From M30B19 sp041741535 (lineage in GTDB: Bacteria; Planctomycetota; Planctomycetia; Pirellulales; Pirellulaceae), in NCBI GenBank assembly GCA_041741535.1, contig JBGSJV010000103.1:3490-67489 (forward strand): 64,000 bases of DNA, given 5' to 3'. Shown piece by piece: positions 55,052-62,671 of the stretch. Under the pieces are notes generated by a model, which saw only the letters and a program-made list of their open reading frames with translations, was not told where the DNA came from and searched no databases. Position numbers and translations under genes: made by a program. Positions within the stretch are counted from its first letter, which is position 1. Every line of letters begins with the position of its first letter.

Positions 55052-55927
55052 CTACCGGCTCGCCAACTCATCCAAGCGACGTTGGGCCAAGGCCACATAT
55101 TCGGGATTGAGTTCGATCCCCAGGTAGTGCCGTTGCAATTCGCGCGCGACCACGCCAACCGTCCCAGCTCCAAAAAATGGGTCCAGAACCAAGCTGCCTG
55201 TGGGAGCTCCGGCCAAAATACATGGACGAATCAAATCCGGCGGAAACACGGCAAAATGCGCGTCGCGAAACTTCCCCAACGGCACACTCCAAACCGTGCG
55301 TTTGTTGCGGCCCAGCGGATGAAAGGCTTGGTCCCAGCGACCGTCGTGCAAATTGGCTTGGCCGCCGTTTTTGCCTTGCTCGGGTGTGCCGCCACGTTTG
55401 CCAAAATGGCCACGACCGCCTTTCATCTTGCTGTTTTCGCTAAAAGTCGTATGTGGTTCGCGGATCGCATCGGCATCGTAATAGTAATCCGGCTCCCGAC
55501 TGAACAAGAACAAGTACTCGTGATCGGTGGTCGGGCGATTCTTCACGGCACTGGGCATGGCGTTGGGTTTGTGCCACACAATATCGGCTCGCAATAGCCA
55601 ACGATCTTCGGCCAAGGCCAGTGCCACTTGCCAGGGCAAGCCTAGCAAGCGGGAGCCTTGATACTTGTCCCCCAAGTTCAACCATAAAGTTCCGTCCGGA
55701 CGTAGGACTCGCCGAGCCTCCGCAAAAACCGCGACGAGATTCCTGATGTACTGCTCTGCATCTTTTTCGCGGCCAATTTGCCCGTCGTGCTGATAATCTC
55801 GCTGGCCAAAGTAGGGCGGGCTCGTGACAATCGATTGGACACTGTCAGGAGGCAGGCTCGCGAGAACGTGCCGCGCGTCGCCACACAAAATCGAGTCCGG
55901 CTGTATGGTAGGCGATGTCTGGTCCAT
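55052..55927 (-). CDS. DNA (cytosine-N4 or adenine-N6) methyltransferase, stand-alone
   Basis: A 291-residue protein; the likely start is ATG 55925-55927, although no strong ribosome site is present. Motif IV TSPPYFGQRDY (~35) precedes motif I LDPFFGAGTVGVVARE (~255), the order of beta-class enzymes. LNLGDKYQGSRLLGLPWQVA and WHKPNAMPSAVKNRPTTDHE are typical of TSPPY-type methyltransferases. No restriction endonuclease gene lies nearby, so this is probably an orphan regulatory enzyme or a remnant of a lost system. The target sequence cannot be read from the protein. Confidence 0.88.
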   Translation of the reverse strand: MDQTSPTIQPDSILCGDARHVLASLPPDSVQSIVTSPPYFGQRDYQHDGQIGREKDAEQYIRNLVAVFAEARRVLRPDGTLWLNLGDKYQGSRLLGLPWQVALALAEDRWLLRADIVWHKPNAMPSAVKNRPTTDHEYLFLFSREPDYYYDADAIREPHTTFSENSKMKGGRGHFGKRGGTPEQGKNGGQANLHDGRWDQAFHPLGRNKRTVWSVPLGKFRDAHFAVFPPDLIRPCILAGAPTGSLVLDPFFGAGTVGVVARELQRHYLGIELNPEYVALAQRRLDELASR

Positions 55928-56000
55928 GCCCGGAATTGTAAACGCCGTCGAGCAAATGTTCAGCGGGGCAGGCGTTCTTGAATGGCTACCGCAGTTAAAC

Positions 56001-56031
56001 AAAAAACGCCACGGAACAAGGCCGTGGCGTT
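56001..56031 (-). terminator. Intrinsic terminator of the C26-like gene
   Basis: AACGCCACGG and CCGTGGCGTT (56005-56014 and 56022-56031) form a 10-bp stem with a 7-base loop. On the minus strand a T-run follows (complement of the A-run 56001-56006). It lies 28 bases after the stop of the gene at 56059-56826. Confidence 0.88.
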
Positions 56032-56058
56032 TCTGATCTAAAATTGGCAGAGACGTCG

Positions 56059-56826
56059 TTAGGCGACGACTCGTAAGCCAGACATTACACTGATCCCACC
56101 CGAACGTTGTTCGAGGATTCCTTCGATAAACAGCTCAAAAATTCGCAAATCCAACGCCGACGCGGCATCGCTCTCCGGATGGAACTGGGTTCCAATGACA
56201 AACCAATCTTCTTCCAAGCTCTCGATCGCTTCGACGACCCCGTCACTGCATCGAGCGGTCACTTTGAATGGCGAGGCAATTTCGTCAATCGCGATGTGAT
56301 GCCGAGAATTCACACGGATCTCGCCGTCGCCGTATACTTTGTCCATCAGTGAACCTGGTTCCACAACCAACCCATGGCGGTGAGCATTATCATGGGAGTC
56401 GCGGTGAGGCAAAGCTTCCGGCAGGTCGTCCGGAATATTGTAAAAGAGATTGCCCTTGTGCATGACGTTCAATAGTTGCAGTCCCGCCCCAATCGCCAAC
56501 AATGGCATGCGTCGACGGCTGATTGCCTCGACCAAGTTGCGGTCGAAAGTCTCACGGCGTGGGTCCATCAACTTCATCGATGGGTGAACCACGTAACCGT
56601 CGCAGCGCGGATCGTAGTCGTTTCCGCCAATCAAAACAAATGCGTCTAACGTGTTGAGTACTTGTTCCAAATCGACCTCCGACTCGAGGGGAGGTAACAG
56701 GACCGGAATTCCACCAGCTCGGGAAATTCGATCAAAATATCCAGCGGTAACAACCGAGTGACTTGGGTGCTTGCCTTGACCTTGGCGAAAGTCCGTATTG
56801 ATCCCGACCAACGGTTTTGCGACCAT
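56059..56826 (-). CDS. Peptidase C26 / gamma-glutamyl-GABA hydrolase-like protein lacking the nucleophile Cys
   Basis: A 255-residue class-I-amidotransferase fold protein: KPLVGINTDFR, RAGGIPVLLPP, VLIGGNDYDPR and the C-terminal IGTQFHPESDA with catalytic His-Glu kept. The nucleophile elbow, normally GICRG.Q, reads LLAIGAGLQLLNV, so Cys is replaced by Gly and the following Arg by Ala. Glutamyl hydrolysis by the usual mechanism is therefore impossible. The rest of the fold is well conserved, including NSRHHIAID, so a binding or regulatory role is more likely. It ends in a strong terminator and is not in an operon with its neighbours. Confidence 0.85.
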   Translation of the reverse strand: MVAKPLVGINTDFRQGQGKHPSHSVVTAGYFDRISRAGGIPVLLPPLESEVDLEQVLNTLDAFVLIGGNDYDPRCDGYVVHPSMKLMDPRRETFDRNLVEAISRRRMPLLAIGAGLQLLNVMHKGNLFYNIPDDLPEALPHRDSHDNAHRHGLVVEPGSLMDKVYGDGEIRVNSRHHIAIDEIASPFKVTARCSDGVVEAIESLEEDWFVIGTQFHPESDAASALDLRIFELFIEGILEQRSGGISVMSGLRVVA

Positions 56827-57380
56827 TCAACAACTCCCTTATTTCGATAGGGGCTCATCTTGAGCCAGTGATAAAGGAGGAATAGAGCTTGGTACGGCAG
56901 AGAATCCCAACATTCGCGATGAGGTCCAACCCTGAACCCACATTGCAATCCAACCAGTGCCACGACAAACGATGTCTGCGACTATCCAGCGTCGAGAGAC
57001 GTCCAAACGAGGGGAACCATGCAACCTGATGTGCTTCGCCGAACCACTGCCCAACCAACAATCGAATGCCCGATTTGAAAAGAACCGATCTCGTATTTTT
57101 CGAAATTGACTCTTTCAATTCCTAGCGAATTGTGGTTACAATCCGATGCGAACGCCAGAAAGTTCCCTCTTCCTTGAACCCGACCCACGTATTCCTAAGT
57201 ACTACGAGATGAAAAGTTGATCGGGTTCCGCGTTCAGAACCACAACCAACGCGACTGGCGAATTGTGTGCCTTCCAAGTTACTTGGTCAATCAAATCGCG
57301 GATATTCCCACAAAAATAGCTAAATGACACAAGATGTAGGGGCAAAGATGCTATCACTCAAGTTTTCGCTAGCGAAATCC
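56827..57380. other. Gene-free interval upstream of the C26-like gene
   Basis: No protein of more than about 25 codons with a ribosome site is convincing. An ATG at 57147 opens only a 24-codon frame ending at the TGA near 57221. No strong hairpin is seen. Confidence 0.4.
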
Positions 57381-57416
57381 GGATCGGTCAGATCAGACGG
57401 ATCGGTCAGATCAGAC
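57381..57416. repeat. 18-bp tandem duplication at the 3' end of rarA
   Basis: GGATCGGTCAGATCAGAC occurs twice in a row, and the second copy includes the last codons and stop region of the rarA-type gene. It may have changed the terminal residues of the protein. Confidence 0.75.
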
Positions 57417-58730
57417 GGATCGTCGCAATGCGGCGCGGATTTTTTCCAAGCGTTCCGCTAACTCCCGTTCGAACCCTCGATCTGTGGGCTGATAATAGGT
57501 CCGTTCCACCCCCAAATAGTCTTGCGGCACGATTCCGTCCGGAAAATCGTGGGCGTAAAGGTACCCCTGGCCGACTCCCAACTTCTTGGCGCCCGCGTAG
57601 TGCCCATCCCGCAGGTGATTGGGGACAGGCAACACCTTTTTCGTCTGCACGTCATCCCGAGCGGCCCCGATCGCGATCGTACAGGCGTTCGACTTGGGAG
57701 CACACGCCAAGTAGGCCACCGTTTGTGAGAGCGTCAATTGTCCCTCGGGCAGCCCGATAAACTCACAGGCCTGCATACAGGCAACGGCCATCAACAAAGC
57801 TTGTGGGTCCGCGTTGCCAATGTCTTCACTGGCCAAAATAACCAGCCGACGCGTCAGGAACCGAATGTCCTCGCCGGACTCGAGCAGTCGAGCCAACCAG
57901 TAAATCGCGGCATCCACGTCCGATCCGCGCACGCTCTTGATCAGAGCACTGGCCAGGTCGTAATGCTCTTCGCCGGTCGCGTCAAACTTCAAGGCACTTC
58001 GCTGCATGCACTCGCGGACCAATTCAGCCGTCACCACCAACGGCCGCTGAGAACTGGACAAAACCGCAATTTCTAGCACATTCAGCGCTTGCCGGGCGTC
58101 GCCGTCGCACCACGTACATAGTTGCGAGACGGCGTCAGGAGCCAGAGTCACTTCGGTTTCACCTAGCCCACGTTCGACATCGGTCAGCCCGGTTTGCAAC
58201 AATTGAGCAATTTCGGCTTCGGTTAGACCTTGGAATTGAAAGATCTGACTACGACTGATCAGCGCCGAATTGATCGCGAAGTAGGGGTTCGAAGTCGTGG
58301 CGCCGACCAAATCAATGACACCACTTTCCACGTCGCCCAAAAGTGCGTCCTGCTGAGTTTTGTTGAAGCGGTGGATCTCGTCGATGAACAACACCGTCTT
58401 GCCGCGTCCCGTTTCGACTCGTTCTTTGGCTTCGTTCAAAACTTGCCGCAGTTGCGCAACGCCATCCGTAACCGCACTAAGCCGTGCGTAGAACTTCTTG
58501 CCAACTCCCGCTAACAAACTCGCGAGCGTCGTCTTGCCACAACCGGGTGGGCCGAAGAAGATGACGCTGCCCAAGCGATCGGCATCGATCAAACGACGCA
58601 GCAGTCTCCCGGGGCCCAACAGATGCGATTGGCCCACAAATTGGTCTAGTCGCTGCGGTCGCATTCGCGCGGCCAACGGCATGGCTCGCCGTGCATTGGC
58701 TTGCTCTTCGGCATCGAACAAAGATCGCAT
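57411..58730 (-). CDS. rarA: RarA/MgsA-type AAA+ ATPase (replication-associated recombination)
   Basis: A 439-residue protein matching RarA throughout: PLAARMRPQRLDQFVGQSHL, Walker A GPPGCGKTTLA, Walker B VLFIDEIHRFNKTQQDALLG, the sensor region VGATTSNPYFAINSALISRS, then SALIKSVRGSDVDAAIYWLA and PVPNHLRDGHYAGAKKLG. RarA is a tetrameric ATPase related to clamp loaders that acts at stalled replication forks together with SSB. The length is normal. It is divergent from the DUF1499-type gene; the 3' end carries an 18-bp tandem duplication. Confidence 0.95.
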   Translation of the reverse strand: MRSLFDAEEQANARRAMPLAARMRPQRLDQFVGQSHLLGPGRLLRRLIDADRLGSVIFFGPPGCGKTTLASLLAGVGKKFYARLSAVTDGVAQLRQVLNEAKERVETGRGKTVLFIDEIHRFNKTQQDALLGDVESGVIDLVGATTSNPYFAINSALISRSQIFQFQGLTEAEIAQLLQTGLTDVERGLGETEVTLAPDAVSQLCTWCDGDARQALNVLEIAVLSSSQRPLVVTAELVRECMQRSALKFDATGEEHYDLASALIKSVRGSDVDAAIYWLARLLESGEDIRFLTRRLVILASEDIGNADPQALLMAVACMQACEFIGLPEGQLTLSQTVAYLACAPKSNACTIAIGAARDDVQTKKVLPVPNHLRDGHYAGAKKLGVGQGYLYAHDFPDGIVPQDYLGVERTYYQPTDRGFERELAERLEKIRAALRRSV

Positions 58731-58906
58731 GGGATAAGCCTTTCCGAGCTGCGAAACGGATCGTTAAACAACTGCTAAACCCGAGTCAGCCGATCCGCTG
58801 TTCATGGTCATCCGCTGGAGCGGTCACCCCAACGAGTCGTAGTGGCAAACACCGAGACCCCCTAATGTTCTACCGACAGCTTCCCATTTTCCATAGCAGG
58901 CGACCC

Positions 58907-59383
58907 ATGTTCCGACATTCCCAAGCACGGTCGGGCGCCATTCGGCTTTGGCTGTTGATCCCTGCGATTGTTTTGATCGTTTTGTTATTGATGGGATTCG
59001 TGATCCTGGCGCTGACGGTGGAAGATTGGAACCGCGACCTGAGCACGAACCAGGCAGCCACTTCTCCAGATCACCCCGACGCCAGCCTCCGTTGCTTGGT
59101 CTTGCCTCTCGAGATCGACGCCACCGCCGAACTCGTTCAGAGCCGAGCAAAAAATTTACCCGGCTGGAGTGTTGCAAACACCTCCACCAACCCAGCGCAT
59201 GTGATTCGATTGGAACGAACGACTCGTTGGTTGCGATTCGTCGACGACATCACGGTCGAACTAAAACCGGTCGACGGTGGCACTCGGGTATCCGTCTCCA
59301 GTCGCTCGCGGGTCGGCAAAGGGGACTTGGGCCAAAACCCGCGCAACATCCGCGAATTGCTCAAAGCGATCCAAGGAAGCTAG
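58907..59383 (+). CDS. DUF1499 membrane-anchored protein
   Basis: About 158 residues from ATG 58907 (an in-frame ATG at 58865 adds 14 residues). An N-terminal membrane anchor (LWLLIPAIVLIVLLLMGFVI) precedes a DUF1499 domain: RFVDDITVELKPVDGGTRVS, then SRSRVGKGDLGQNPRNIREL. The DDI, RSrSR and DLG.N...I motifs are all present. Function is unknown for the family. It faces away from rarA and is followed by palindromic repeats. Confidence 0.8.
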   Translation: MFRHSQARSGAIRLWLLIPAIVLIVLLLMGFVILALTVEDWNRDLSTNQAATSPDHPDASLRCLVLPLEIDATAELVQSRAKNLPGWSVANTSTNPAHVIRLERTTRWLRFVDDITVELKPVDGGTRVSVSSRSRVGKGDLGQNPRNIRELLKAIQGS

Positions 59384-59401
59384 TCTTCAGGGAGCATGTT
59401 T

Positions 59402-59645
59402 CGCAAGTGCCGCCCATAGTAACACAAGCGCCTCGATCATGCCGGACATAGTAACACGAGCGCCCCGATCGTGTCGCACGCAGAGCCACGATCCGACTCA
59501 AGAGTCTTCCCAACTGCAGGAGCGATCGGGGCGCTCGCTCTACTATCTTCTCTCGTTTTGCCTTACTGCTGCAAATAGCAGATAGAACTGGCTCACGGTT
59601 TTACTCCACTGCGGGAGCGATCGGGGCGCTCGCTCTACTATTTCC
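59402..59645. repeat. Palindromic repeat units downstream of the DUF1499 gene, with compensatory variants
   Basis: Two forward variants (TAGTAACACAAGCGCCTCGA near 59418 and TAGTAACACGAGCGCCCCGA TCGTG near 59449) and two standard reverse units (59519-59547 and 59611-59641) are present. In the second variant both arms are changed together (ACACGA with TCGTGT) so pairing is kept. Confidence 0.8.
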
Positions 59646-59806
59646 ACGCTTTCTCGCCCCCGAGATTCTCGCAACTCGTCCGCAAAGAAATAAAAATTTT
59701 GCGCGAACGATGCGGCCGACTTGGCGTCTAATCGTCTGTGCAACCGCAGATCGCGGTGGCACAAAAAACAACCACAAGGTCTGAACGTCTCGCCACCACA
59801 ACTGGA

Positions 59807-59944
59807 ATGTTGAACATGTTACTCCATCATGCATTCGAGCCCCTGCTTGGCTTCGGCCATCGACCGACCGCGATTGCGGCGATGCTCGCGATGTTTGGTG
59901 GCCTGAGACCGGCGAATGCGGAGGGAACACGGGATTGGCCATAA
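59807..59944 (+). CDS. Possible small protein upstream of a strong terminator
   Basis: A 45-residue frame, MLNMLLHHAFEPLLGFGHRP.. ending ANAEGTRDWP, starting at ATG 59807 (GGA just upstream). The stop is 32 bases before a strong intrinsic terminator, so this stretch is probably transcribed. The composition is hydrophobic and helix-like, but I know no family, and a non-coding transcript is equally possible. The stretch 59646-59806 shows nothing else. Confidence 0.35.
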   Translation: MLNMLLHHAFEPLLGFGHRPTAIAAMLAMFGGLRPANAEGTRDWP

Positions 59945-59975
59945 CGGCCAATCGGACAACGACGAAAGTCTGTCT

Positions 59976-60016
59976 GGCCCGGTGTTCCCTCCCCCCAGGA
60001 ACACCGGGCCTTTTTT
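59976..60016 (+). terminator. Strong intrinsic terminator before the tRNA cluster
   Basis: GGCCCGGTGTTCC (59976-59988) pairs perfectly with GGAACACCGGGCC (59998-60010) and is followed by six T. It ends a rightward transcript upstream of the tRNA genes. Confidence 0.92.
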
Positions 60017-60066
60017 GTTGTGGTGACAATCATTCGATCGACTCGAGTGAACCGTGAAGTCGTCAG

Positions 60067-60138
60067 GGACTGGTAGCTGAGATGGTTTAGCAGCGGTCTG
60101 AAGAACCGTAGACGAGGATTCGAGCACCTCCCAGTCCA
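60067..60138 (+). tRNA. tRNA-Phe (GAA)
   Basis: Acceptor GGACTGG/CCAGTCC pairs over seven bases. The anticodon stem GCGGT/ACCGT carries loop CTGAAGA with anticodon GAA at 60100-60102. The T-stem GAGGA/ACCTC has an A53-A61 mismatch in place of the near-universal G53-C61, unusual for a working tRNA. CCA is not encoded. Confidence 0.78.
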
Positions 60139-60149
60139 CTCGAGAACTT

Positions 60150-60217
60150 GGGCTAGCCGATGGGTCGGCGCTTTGACTTGCAATCAAGGCTACTGGGTTC
60201 GATTCCCAGCTTGTCCA
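60150..60217 (+). tRNA. tRNA-Ala (TGC), shortened D region
   Basis: Acceptor GGGCTAG/CTTGTCC includes the Ala identity pair G3-U70 and an A discriminator but has a U-U mismatch at pair 5. The loop CTTGCAA gives anticodon TGC at 60179-60181. The T-arm CTGGG/CCCAG is perfect. Only 15 bases lie between acceptor and anticodon stem, so the D-arm is compressed. No CCA is encoded. Confidence 0.7.
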
Positions 60218-60235
60218 CTGGGCAAAAAAATCGTT

Positions 60236-60308
60236 CGGGCAAAGGTGCAGATGGTAGCACGCCTGCTTTGGGAGCAGGAGGCTCTCGGTTCGACTCCGAG
60301 GTGCCCGA
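60236..60308 (+). tRNA. tRNA-Pro (TGG)
   Basis: The acceptor begins with C1-G72, typical of Pro (CGGGCAA/GTGCCCG, last pair A-G mismatched). D-stem GTGC/GCAC, anticodon stem CCTGC/GCAGG with loop TTTGGGA (anticodon 60269-60271) and T-stem CTCGG/CCGAG are all regular. No CCA is encoded. Confidence 0.88.
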
Positions 60309-60409
60309 CTGGAACGCTGACGAAAAACGTGGTGACCGTTCGAACGACGGAATCACTAACGACAAACAGTAGCTTCGTTTCGAACGACGGCAACAACGAT
60401 CAACAATAG

Positions 60410-60481
60410 GGTAGTCGCGGGCTGGTGGCCCATACCCGGCTGATAACCGAGTCGCGCTGAGTTCGATTCTCAGGTCTACCA
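60410..60481 (+). tRNA. tRNA-Ile (GAT)
   Basis: Acceptor GGTAGTC/GTCTACC has one U-U mismatch. D-stem GGGC/GCCC and T-stem CTGAG/CTCAG are regular. The anticodon loop CTGATAA carries GAT at 60442-60444, and the stem CCCGG/CCGAG has one C-A mismatch. No CCA is encoded. Confidence 0.8.
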
Positions 60482-60594
60482 CTTGGAACTAACGCAAGTC
60501 TCAATAAGAAACGGAGAGTCAATCATGATCCGCATCCCGCGAATTTCCGTCACGGATTGCAAACGCTACTCAACCATGGCCGAAGGCCAATTGC

Positions 60595-60666
60595 GAGGTT
60601 GTGGTGTAGCGGCTGCACAGCGGACTTTTAATCCGCAAGGCGTGGGTTCGAATCCCACCGGCCTCA
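60595..60666 (+). tRNA. tRNA-Lys (TTT)
   Basis: Acceptor GAGGTTG/CGGCCTC pairs fully with two G-U pairs. D-stem GTGT/GCAC, anticodon stem GCGGA/TCCGC with loop CTTTTAA (anticodon 60627-60629) and T-stem GTGGG/CCCAC are regular. Discriminator A; CCA not encoded. Confidence 0.9.
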
Positions 60667-60671
60667 TTGGA

Positions 60672-60697
60672 TAGGCACTGATGGTCTAGTGGCATGT
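60672..60697 (+). pseudogene. tRNA 5'-half remnant
   Basis: GGCACTGATGGTCTAGTGGC resembles the acceptor strand and D-arm of a tRNA, but no matching 3' half (CAGTGCC) follows. The position of the anticodon arm is occupied by the CAGACTT microsatellite. Confidence 0.4.
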
Positions 60698-60816
60698 CAG
60701 ACTTCAGACTTCAGACTTCAGACTTCAGACTTCAGACTTCAGACTTCAGACTTCAGACTTCAGACTTCAGACTTCAGACTTCAGACTTCAGACTTCAGGC
60801 TTCAGGCTTCAGGCTT
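60698..60816. repeat. Heptanucleotide microsatellite (CAGACTT)14(CAGGCTT)3
   Basis: Fourteen perfect CAGACTT units (60698-60795) are followed by three CAGGCTT units (60796-60816). The number is not a multiple of an obvious coding register and no gene spans it. Confidence 0.95.
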
Positions 60817-60817
60817 C

Positions 60818-60912
60818 AGACCTGAAACGTGAAACCGGAAGCTTGAAACCTGATACCTGAAACCTGATACCTGATACCTGATACCTGAAGCCTGAAACCT
60901 GAAGCCTGAAAC
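60818..60912. repeat. Second short-repeat array, partly complementary to the microsatellite
   Basis: Imperfect ACCTGATA, ACCTGAAA and GCCTGAAA units run up to the tRNA-His. GCCTGAAG-type units are inverse complements of CTTCAGGC in the preceding array, so the two could pair into a long hairpin. Confidence 0.8.
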
Positions 60913-60914
60913 AC

Positions 60915-60988
60915 GGTGGCCGTCCTGTATTGGTCCAGGAACTTGGATGTGACCCAAGTTGATATCGGTTCGATTCCGATCGGTTACC
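60915..60988 (+). tRNA. tRNA-His (GTG)
   Basis: An encoded G(-1) pairs with C73, the hallmark of tRNA-His. Acceptor GTGGCCG/CGGTTAC pairs with two G-U pairs. The anticodon stem CTTGG/CCAAG encloses ATGTGAC with GTG at 60949-60951. T-stem ATCGG/CCGAT is perfect. No CCA is encoded. Confidence 0.88.
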
Positions 60989-60993
60989 CTCGC

Positions 60994-61065
60994 GGTGCGG
61001 TACGCCAACGGCGAGCGACTTGTCTTAGGAACAAGTGATTGGGGGTTCGAATCCCTCCCGCACTA
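60994..61065 (+). tRNA. tRNA with TAG (Leu) anticodon and short variable loop
   Basis: Acceptor GGTGCGG/CCGCACT pairs with a terminal G-U. The anticodon stem ACTTG(T)/ACAAG carries CTTAGGA with TAG at 61026-61028. T-stem GGGGG/CCCTC follows after only about five variable-loop bases. Bacterial tRNA-Leu normally has a long variable arm, so this is atypical. The D-stem CGCC/GGCG has a tiny loop. Confidence 0.7.
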
Positions 61066-61119
61066 TTTGAAATTTGGAAGTTGAAATTAGGAATAAGGAA
61101 AACACTGTGCCCACCCGCA

Positions 61120-61435
61120 ACATTTCTACGATCGGGCGATCTTTTTCCTGACATCTTTTACCATCAACGGCGAGACACGGTGCGCCAAGGATAATGGGTA
61201 AAAGATCAAAAACTCTACTGACTGCCAATCACCTAATCAATGCTCCCGTGAATGGCAAGGGAATCTGGGCAAGGGAATGCTGCGATTGTGTTCCGAGTAG
61301 GGGTGTGACGACAAAAGAATGAAAGAATGGCAGAATCAAAAAAGTCGAAATCATCAATAAACAAAACACCGTATCGGACCAGCCACATTTCTACGATCGG
61401 GCAATCTTTTACCTGACATCTTTTACCATCGACGG
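61120..61435. repeat. Direct repeat pair ACATTTCTACGATCGGGC
   Basis: About 51 bases at 61120-61170 recur at 61385-61435 with a few changes (ACATTTCTACGATCGGGC, then CCTGACATCTTTTACCATC). Between them, near 61245-61280, is a string related to the 102-bp repeat at 1957-2170. The interval 61066-61567 holds no gene I can support. Confidence 0.75.
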
Positions 61436-61567
61436 TGCGGCTGATGGTCCGTTTCGTTTCAAAGGAATCATAAAGCCGCTTGTCGACTCGCCTTGGCGGA
61501 CCTAGGATAGGCGATTGGGGTGCTTCACCTTCGATTCGAGTCCTAAGACCAACTTGGCTGGTATCAT

Positions 61568-62326
61568 TTGTTAGACGTTGGCTCCTTAACGATCCTGGCG
61601 GTTGTTCTCTCGATTGGAATCTTGATCCAAGCATCTTCTGGGTTTGCGGCAGGATTGTTAGCGATTCCCGTGCTGTTGCTTAGCGGCTGTTTCTCGATCC
61701 CCGAAGCTCAGGCGGCTATTTTGGTTTCCACCACGCCGCAGAACTTTTTTGGCGTTTGGTCTTTTCGGAAGGAGATCCGTCCAAGCGATCTCGTCGTGCC
61801 AGCGTCCCTCCGTTTGCTGGGGCTACCGATCGGAGCGTTGATCTTATTCTATGTGGAAGCCTTTCCCCGCGAGATCGTCCACCAAGTTGTCGGTGTTGGA
61901 GTTGTGATGACGGCCGTGGCGATGATCGTCGTGCGGCCCGCGCCCCAGGCCTCCATCTCTCAGGTGTACACCGTCCCCACTTTTTTTTTGTCTGGACTGT
62001 TGCAAGGGCTGGTCGGGATTGGCGGTCCCCCGATGGTCTTTTGGGCTCAAGCCCATGATTGGAGCACGCAACGCAGTCGCGGGTTCCTGTTCAGCATGTA
62101 TTTGATCAGCCTCTTTCCTGCGTTCTTGACTCTCTATCTCGTCTTTGGAACGCGCATCGTCCCTCCGATGTTGACGACCGTGATATTGGTCCCGTGGCTG
62201 TTGGTCGTGACGTGGTTCGGCCTCAAGATCGGAACCCGACTGGGACGCGAACGACTTCGCTACTTCACGCTAGGATTGCTGATCTTATTAGGACTGGTCG
62301 CCGTTTTAAGTCCGTTCCTTAAGTAA
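61568..62326 (+). CDS. TauE/SafE-family sulfite/organosulfonate exporter-like membrane protein
   Basis: A 252-residue, roughly eight-helix protein. LSIGILIQASSGFAAGLLAI and GLLQGLVGIGGPPMVFWAQA are the two conserved TauE/SafE half-repeats (pattern G..G.GGg). The frame opens after an upstream stop with TTG at 61568 as the first usable start; no clear ribosome site. Members export sulfite, sulfonates or sulfoacetate, or are of unknown substrate. No sulfur-metabolism gene is adjacent, so the substrate is open. Confidence 0.85.
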   Translation: MLDVGSLTILAVVLSIGILIQASSGFAAGLLAIPVLLLSGCFSIPEAQAAILVSTTPQNFFGVWSFRKEIRPSDLVVPASLRLLGLPIGALILFYVEAFPREIVHQVVGVGVVMTAVAMIVVRPAPQASISQVYTVPTFFLSGLLQGLVGIGGPPMVFWAQAHDWSTQRSRGFLFSMYLISLFPAFLTLYLVFGTRIVPPMLTTVILVPWLLVVTWFGLKIGTRLGRERLRYFTLGLLILLGLVAVLSPFLK

Positions 62327-62340
62327 CTCGCAGCTCATTT

Positions 62341-62656
62341 TCAAGCCTGCCCCGGAACAGCCAACTTTTGGAACTTGGCTAATGGTACGAGTAATCGCTC
62401 CGGAACACTTCTGTAATAAAATCGCTGGAACCAAGGCGACGAATTGCCGATCTTTTCCGTCAGCGCAAGCATCTGCAAAATTGTGCGACTCAGGTTCTCG
62501 CATCGATCCAACGAATTCGCTGTATCGTGACGTGAGAACACCTCAGGAACTCGCTTTCGACATTGCACAACGATTGGCAACAAGACGAGTGTAAAAAACA
62601 CGGCCGAATGAACCTGCCCCAAGTTCGGGTTCTAGTTCTACTTGTGGCTCGGTCAT
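62341..62656 (-). pseudogene. Ser/Thr kinase N-terminal remnant
   Basis: From an ATG at 62654-62656 the reverse strand reads MTEPQVELEPELGAGSFGRV, FYTRLVANRCAMSKAS, then stops. The GAGSFGRVF stretch matches a kinase glycine-rich loop. After a frame change, sequence such as FQRFYYRSVPERLLVPLAKF continues with protein-like composition. The catalytic core is missing. It begins 16 bases after the end of the oxidase gene on the same strand. Confidence 0.4.
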
Positions 62657-62671
62657 ACGCTCTTTGGAATG

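Noticed and set aside
60698..60912. A selC (tRNA-Sec) gene in the CAGACTT array because TCA can be read in a loop CTTCAGA
   Set aside because: Any register of this microsatellite gives such triplets; the long acceptor, variable arm and 3' half of tRNA-Sec are absent.
61480..61560. An eighth tRNA before the TauE/SafE gene
   Set aside because: Sequence such as TTCGATTCGAGTCC resembles a T-arm, but acceptor and anticodon stems could not be paired.
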